Origin: Hypericum androsaemum
Taxonomy: Eukaryota; Streptophyta; Magnoliopsida; Malpighiales; Hypericaceae
Reading direction: 5' to 3'
Length of the DNA stretch: 64,000 bases
NCBI GenBank assembly: GCA_963995505.1
Contig: OZ023194.1
Coordinates: 13,946,428 to 14,010,427 of the forward strand
Shown: piece after piece, positions 58,242 through 64,000 of the stretch
How positions within the stretch are numbered: the first letter of the stretch is position 1
Layout: every line of letters starts with the position of its first letter
Program-made: the position numbers and the translations under genes
Notes under the pieces: generated by a model
The model's database searches: none
Told to the model about the DNA's origin: nothing
Seen by the model: the letters and a program-made list of their open reading frames with translations, nothing else

Positions 58242-59810
58242 GGGTAAATTATTCTCTAGTTCCTGGTATTTGGTTATTCTTTCTCTCGGGTCCCTGCATT
58301 TTAAAAACTGATTTTGCCATTCCCATGTTTAATTTTATCAACTCTCAGGTCCCTGGAGTCGGAATATTCTATATTCTCCAATGAACCCCCCACTTCTCCC
58401 ACTTAAAAAAATTATTCTTTCTTTCTCCGTATACCTTCTTTTTTTTTGGGTGGAAATCCGTACACCTTCTTCCTCCCCTTTCTTCCTCTCCCTTCTTCCC
58501 ATTAAAACTCAAACTAAGAGAACCTAAAACTAAAATCAATTAAAACTAACCCAACTAAGAACCCAGTAAGATAGTGAGGAACCCAACTCCTCGAGATCCA
58601 ATCTCTAAAACTCAAATAACAGCAGCAAGAAAAAAAAAACCAATCTTCAAAAAAATCAAGGACTAGACTTTTCTGCCATCCACAGTGGACGAGTTCCTTC
58701 TAAACTCTTTGAAATCTTTTCATAAAATTTGAGGACCCAGCAACTCCAATTTGGAATCGAGAAGCTCAATTACACACGAACTTTAAATAATTTCACCAAA
58801 ATGATTTGAAATGGTACAAAATCAAGGACAACCCTAGAATAAAATGAAAGCGAACTCAGGAAACCCAGGAAATCGACGACGACGAGGTTGAGGAAAGAGT
58901 AAGGGGATCTGTTCTGATAGAGAGGAGAGTCGGAGCATCGCGACAGGGAGCCGACAGAGCGTCGAGAAGGAAGGAGAGGTTCGATCGAAAGGATTGAGAG
59001 GAGGGTTACCTCAGTGGGTCACCTGGGTGGCGGCATGCGAGAAGATGACCGGGGCGGAGGAGCTCTATCCACCACCTGATCTGGAAGAGGCAGAGCCGGA
59101 GGAGAACGACCATGGTGCCGGTCGGGACTGGGTAGACCAGCAACGTCGAGACCGGGATTGGGTGGATTTGCAAAGCCGAGATCTGTAACGGTGCCGGTTA
59201 TCAGAGTCTTCGCTCAGTCTGTGCCCGTTGCTCAGCTCCGAGGAGAGGAAGGGACGCATCGGGTTTGCCGGAGAAGATGATAGAGTAATATAATAATATT
59301 TTATTAAATTTTTCTCTCTGTGTATGTTTAAAGTTGCTGACTTTCTTGATCATTACAAGCTCCAAGTTTCGAATTTTTTGGGTCCTAATTCTAGCCATTG
59401 GCTAAGTTAGTTTAAGCTAATGTTAGAGCTGAATTTTAGTTAAATTAATTATTGTATAAAATGAGTCATAATTGCATAAAATGGCAGCGTCGATTTCCTG
59501 GGTTCCTCACTATCTTATTGGGTTCTTAGTTGGGTTAGTTTTAATTGATTTTAGTTTTGAGCTTTAATGGGAAGAAGGGAGAGGAAGAAGGGGGAGGAAG
59601 AAGGTGTAGGGAGAAAGAGTAATTTTTTTAAGTATGATGGTCATTTTGGTCTTTTCAAGTGGGAGTTTGCCAGAGAATATAGAATATTCTGGCAACAGGG
59701 ACCCGAGAGTTGATAAAATCAAACACGGGGGACGGCAAAATTAGTTTTTAAAATGCAGGGACCCAAGGAGGAAGATGACCAAACACCAAGGACTAGGGAA
59801 TAATTTGCCC
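58242..59810. mobile_element. Mutator-like element with very long inverted arms
   Basis: The ends GGGTAAATTATTC and GAATAATTTGCCC lie in inverted arms that extend about 300 bp or more. Mirrored landmarks include ggaatattctatattctcc with ggagaatatagaatattctgg, and gggttcctcactatcttatt on the right with its inverse on the left. A perfect 9-bp duplication AAAAAAATA flanks it at 58233-58241 and 59811-59819. The arms are clearly related to those of the 13730-15147 element. The central ~700 bp is GC-richer. Minus-strand 59190-58990 reads as an exon-like piece (MVVLLRLCLFQIRWWIELLR …) ending in a donor-like CTGAG|GTAACC, with an unknown source. Confidence 0.85.
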
Positions 59811-59819
59811 AAAAAAATA

Positions 59820-61561
59820 TTCTTGGTTCTTTTATTTTTATTTTTTTCAAAATTTCTTGGTATTTAAACACATACTGTAACGCCCTGTGATCCGACTGAC
59901 TGTCTCCACAGATAAACACGGGTATTTTCCAACATGTTTTGTCTTCACTCACACACATTCCTGAAATTTTCCGGGAGGTCACAAATCCTGATTCTACTCC
60001 CGACCAAACGCGTTTAACTTTGGTGTTCGCTCAGGATGTGTGTCGAAAAATAAAGTACACTTTATTGATATAAATAGTCATTAAGTATTTCAAATAGTAT
60101 TTTTTATTTACGGAGTATCACACATACTTTACAAATTTATGTGATCGGTGAAAAGTTTTAAAGTTTAAAATTTTGAGATTGTATTATTATTAAATAGTTG
60201 TTAAAAGAGCAGCCTACATACGAGTAAGATCCCTGGAGCAATAGTTTTCTGATTAAAAAAAACAATTTCCAAGTCAAATGACCATTGTTTCGGTTTTCTG
60301 AGCAATTTTAATTACGTTATCTGGAGTGCCGTAATTGAATCCATATTGAATTAAAAATTCTCAAAATTTAATCAGTGCATGAGTGAATGCCAGATTGCCA
60401 ATCGACGCCACAAAACTACATTTTCTCGCTCCCTACACTAGAGAAGGTCACACCCCTGTGACTTACGAATCATTTAGGTTTAGGAATATTTATATTCTAA
60501 AACAAAATTTAATAGTTTAGAATATGAAATTTACTTTTCAGTATATCTCATCAAACAAAACTCATTTGAACTATTGAGCTGAAGTAGTGGGTTCTAGACG
60601 ATCAATTTTAGGCATTTAATTCCAGGTAAATATCTCATGAAATTATTGTAGAGGACTGTATTTTCGGTACTCATGATGTAACTCTTTCTTTCGAAGTAAT
60701 ACAACTTTTATTTTTTCAAAAAAATATTGAGGTTAACACAATTTGCATCGCATGTGGTCAAAATTTTGAACATTTTGTTTTCTATGTTTATGAGATTATG
60801 AGATGAGAAAAATGTCAAAAATGTTATATTAAAATTTTCACATCAAATTTAAAGAGTTAAAGCAAATACAATATGAAATTCTTTAGATTAGGAAATTTGC
60901 GAGTGGTCAAGAGATTATTCTACTAAAATGTCAAAGATTTGCATGTTTTGCGTCACATGATGAACTCGGGAGCCATCTGCTAGAAAAATGTTCAAGAGAT
61001 TATTCTACTAAAATGTCATTCAAATTTTTATATCTAATTTAAAATTTTAAGATAATAGGTTATTATATATTTTTTACTTTCAGAGATTGTAATATGACAC
61101 CAAAATGCATGAGTTTATTATGTGACTTATCGTTGTGTGACCCTTCGTTTCATAGCATTTTGGTGATCGCAATTACCCGTATAAATTTCGATAGGTATAT
61201 TGGAGAATCTAATACTGAAAAAGTGAAGAGTTATTTGAGTTTATAAACGAAAAAAGTTACCTTCTCAATTATTTAAAATTTTGAATAGGATATGAAAATT
61301 TTAAAAGTATTAAAACATCTGAATAGCTTGATGCAAGTGGGAAGAAGTTCCCAATCATTTCTTTAAAAAATTAACCGAATCTCCTTTTTAGATATAATAA
61401 TTAATAAGTATAGTTATAACTTAGAATTGGGGCCATCTCCTATATGGGCCGAATCATTCTCAAATTGATTAGCCCTACCTATGAATATGACATCTTGTGT
61501 AATTAGGTTGTACAAGGGGCTTTCTCTTTTGGCTAGGAGATGTAAAGAGTACCCTTTTGTA
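59820..61561. other. AT-rich intergenic DNA, nothing recognised
   Basis: No gene is seen. The 28-bp sequence with core caagagattattctactaaa occurs twice (about 60908 and 60991), a short local duplication. Confidence 0.4.
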
Positions 61562-61569
61562 ATTAGTAG

Positions 61570-62038
61570 CAAGGTTTTTCAATATGTGGTCCTACTGGTG
61601 ATCGAACCAGTCAGATCATAATTCGGTCAGGAGAGTACACCGGGTTTGGCAAAAAAATTACCAACCTTATCAATTGCACAAAAAATGGTTGGACCGGACA
61701 GTTTGACTGAATTTTTGTCCTTGTATTTTTTGGTTCGTAAAATTGAACCAAAGAATCAAGGTTGATCGGATATTTTGATCAAGAAAAAGATTAAACAAAA
61801 TTAACCAAATCTTAATAAAAAGAGAAAAATCATGTTTGTTCGGATATTTTCTTTTTTTTAAGGATATTTTCGTAAGGTTAACCAAAAATCAGGGTTGGTC
61901 AGATATTTTGGCTGGAGTAGTAGGGTAGGGGTAATTAAGATTTTAATAAAAATATATTTTAATATAAAAAGTACATGTCTGACCGGCAGTCCAACCGGTC
62001 GGACCGGGTCGCTCTCCGGGTCATATTTGAAAACCTTG
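61570..62038. mobile_element. hAT-like MITE upstream of the CYP78A gene
   Basis: The left end CAAGGTTTTTCAATATG and the inverted right end (CATATTTGAAAACCTTG) form terminal repeats. Flanking octamers ATTAGTAG (61562-61569) and ATTATTAG (62039-62046) match in seven of eight positions, the duplication size of hAT elements. The right arm carries ccaaccggtcggaccgggtc, with a diverged counterpart on the left. There is no coding capacity. It ends about 120 bp before the CYP78A TATA box. Confidence 0.7.
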
Positions 62039-62158
62039 ATTATTAGTTGGTGGAGAGATAAAATCTATCTATATATCAAAAAATGAATATGACATCATAT
62101 ATCAAAGAATTTTATAGAATTTAAAATTTCTAATCCTAATTAGGCACCATAACTCCAC

Positions 62159-62166
62159 TATAAATA
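62159..62166 (+). promoter_or_regulatory. TATA box of the CYP78A gene
   Basis: TATAAATA lies 133 bp upstream of the ATG at 62299. This predicts transcription starting near 62190-62195 and a ~105-base leader. Confidence 0.7.
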
Positions 62167-62298
62167 GGGTGAGCTTCACCCTCCTAACTCCCACACACCA
62201 TCAGCTTCCCCTCTACTCCCTCATTCTCCTCACTAGCTCCTTCTCTGTTTCCTATAGTTTTAGTTAATTACAAGGCAGCTTAATTAAACCCAACAAAA

Positions 62299-63213
62299 AT
62301 GTCTAGCCTCTCTCACTTTGAGTTCTACTTCCCCTTCCTCTTTCTAAACATTTCTTCCTCTCCAACCTTGAGCTTGGAGGTTGTTCTAGGTCTCTTCCTC
62401 TTTGTTTCTGTCTCCTCTTTCTGGCTAGCTCCAGGTGGCCTTGCTTGGGCGCTATCAAAAGCCAGCCTCAAAAACAGCTCCCGGGGTAAGGCCATCCCGG
62501 GTCCTTCGGGCTGGCCTATCATCGGTATGGTCTTCGCCTTCACCGGCTCTTTAACCCACCGAGTCCTAGCCAAAGCCTCAAGCTCAACCAAGGGGAAGCA
62601 TCTAATGGCTTTCTCCGTTGGTTTCACCCGTTTCATAGTCTCCAGCCACCCGGAAACTGCGAAGGAGATCCTAAACAGCTCAGCTTTCGCCGATAGGCCT
62701 ATCAAGGAATCCGCCTATGAGCTCTTGTTCCATAGGGCAATGGGGTTCGCTCCCTTTGGTGAGTACTGGAGGAACTTGAGGAGGATCTCCTCCACTCACT
62801 TGTTCAGCCCCAAGAGGGTCTCCTCATTTGGTGGGTTTAGAAGGGAAATAGGCCTCAAGATGGTGGAGGAGATCAACGGTGTGATGGTCAGAGGTGGAGA
62901 AGTTGAGGTTAGGAAGGTTGTGCATTTAGGGTCTCTCAACAATGTCATGATGAGTGTGTTTGGGAGGAGTTATGAGTTTGGTGATCAGCTAATCAGGAGT
63001 AGTAATCATATCAATAATCGGGTTTTTAACAGTAATAATGGGGATGAATTAGAGAGTCTAGTAAGTGAAGGGTACGAGTTGCTAGGGATTTTCAATTGGA
63101 GTGACCATTTTCCTGGTTTGGGATGGTTGGACTTGCAAGGGGTGAGAAAGAAGTGCAAGTGTTTGGTTTCTAGAGTTAATGTCTTTGTAGGGAAGATCAT
63201 AGAGGAGCATAGG

Positions 63214-63267
<54 letters not shown>

Positions 63268-64000
63268 GAGGCAGGGCTTGAAGATGAATCATCCAGTGAC
63301 TTTGTGGATGTTTTGCTTGACCTTCAGAAGGAGAACAAGCTCAGTGACTCTGACTTGATTGCTGTTTTATGGGTAAGCACTTTATAAACACTAATTTTCC
63401 CATTTTTGTTAGAAGAAACGTACCATGCATGAAATGAAGAAATTTTTGACTTAATAAACCCAAACAGAGTGCCATGCATATTTTTTATATTTTTCTCGTC
63501 GAAATTAACTGGTATTCGGATCAGATTCAAATCAACAAGAACATAAGGTACACAACGAAATATGTATAGGAATATGATATGAATCATTTAGATATCTTGC
63601 TTTTTTTAAAATTATCATGCTTTGCATGCACGCTACCTAACAACTAACTTTCATGTCATTGTCAGGAAATGATATTTAGAGGGACAGACACGGTGGCGAT
63701 CCTGCTTGAATGGATTCTTGCAAGAATGGTTCTCCACCCAGACATCCAATCCCGGGCCCAGTCCGAGATAGACCGATTCGTGGGCCCCACGAACCGGTGT
63801 GTCTCGGACTCGGACCTCCCAAACCTTCCCTACATCCGGGCCATCGTCAAGGAAACCCTAAGGGTGCACCCTCCGGGCCCGCTCCTGTCGTGGGCCCGGC
63901 TTGCCGTCCACGACACCAGGGTGGGCCAGTATGCGGTTCCGGCCGGGACGACCGCCATGGTGAACATGTGGGCCATAGCCCGTGACACTGAGTTCTGGCC
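62299..64000 (+). CDS. CYP78A: CYP78A cytochrome P450 (3' end outside window)
   Basis: Exon 1 (62299-63372, 358 codons) joins exon 2 (63666 to the window edge) across a 293-bp GT-AG intron, the single conserved phase-0 position of CYP78A genes. The protein starts with a membrane anchor. It then shows the family signatures [60 protein letters not shown] and HLFSPKR. Exon 2 encodes the I-helix FRGTDT (362-367) and the ExxR motif E421-R424. The haem-binding Cys lies beyond the window. CYP78As (KLUH, CYP78A7, PLASTOCHRON1) act in the ER to promote organ and seed growth through an unidentified mobile signal. Sixteen consecutive Asn residues (307-322) are coded by an AAT repeat. Confidence 0.93.
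63217..63264 (+). repeat. (AAT)16 coding microsatellite, poly-Asn tract in CYP78A
   Basis: Sixteen perfect AAT codons lie between an Ile and a Lys codon, in the variable segment before the [11 protein letters not shown] motif. Confidence 0.95.

Overview
The window is nuclear DNA of a flowering plant. Every recognisable gene is a plant family with GT-AG introns and plastid, mitochondrial or nuclear targeting features. Intergenic DNA is AT-rich and full of plant-type transposons. Gene GC content is moderate, unlike grass genes. I cannot resolve the species from sequence alone. Exon boundaries below were placed by hand from frame, splice consensus and family resemblance.

Gene layout from left to right: a LONGIFOLIA/TRM gene (minus, 423-5145) whose last ~950 codons are intact but whose 5' exons carry stops and splice/frame lesions; a gene-poor stretch (6-21 kb); a nuclear FCP1-like HAD protein (minus, 21180-24666); a short two-exon candidate gene (plus, 27112-27423); a FRIGIDA-ESSENTIAL1-like CCCH zinc-finger protein (minus, 27851-32900); a six-kelch-repeat protein (minus, 35081-40203); a mitochondrial RHOMBOID-LIKE 12 protease (minus, 41979-45159) divergent from a single-exon mTERF (plus, 45660-47036); an ALS1/ABCB27-type half ABC transporter (minus, 48129-52905); about 9 kb of gene-poor DNA; and a CYP78A cytochrome P450 (plus, 62299 to beyond the window). 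These are unrelated housekeeping and developmental genes. No operon-like or gene-cluster pathway is evident.

The intergenic DNA is the most informative part. It holds a 5'-truncated LINE with a perfect 15-bp target duplication; a head-to-head pair of Mutator-type MITEs with three copies of one 10-bp site; four long-TIR Mutator-like elements with 8-9 bp A/T-only target duplications, two of which carry recognisable host gene pieces (an ERG/Era-type GTPase 5' end and an HPPD exon piece); a PIF/Harbinger-type element with a TTA duplication; a hAT-like MITE next to the CYP78A TATA box; two solo LTRs; minisatellites; and a retroposed 5S rRNA pseudogene with an A-tail and a perfect 16-bp target duplication.

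I did not find a wholly new biological system. The best leads are the 5S retropseudogene, the MITE dimer, the gene-capturing MULEs, the broken 5' end of the LONGIFOLIA gene and the unrecognised small gene.
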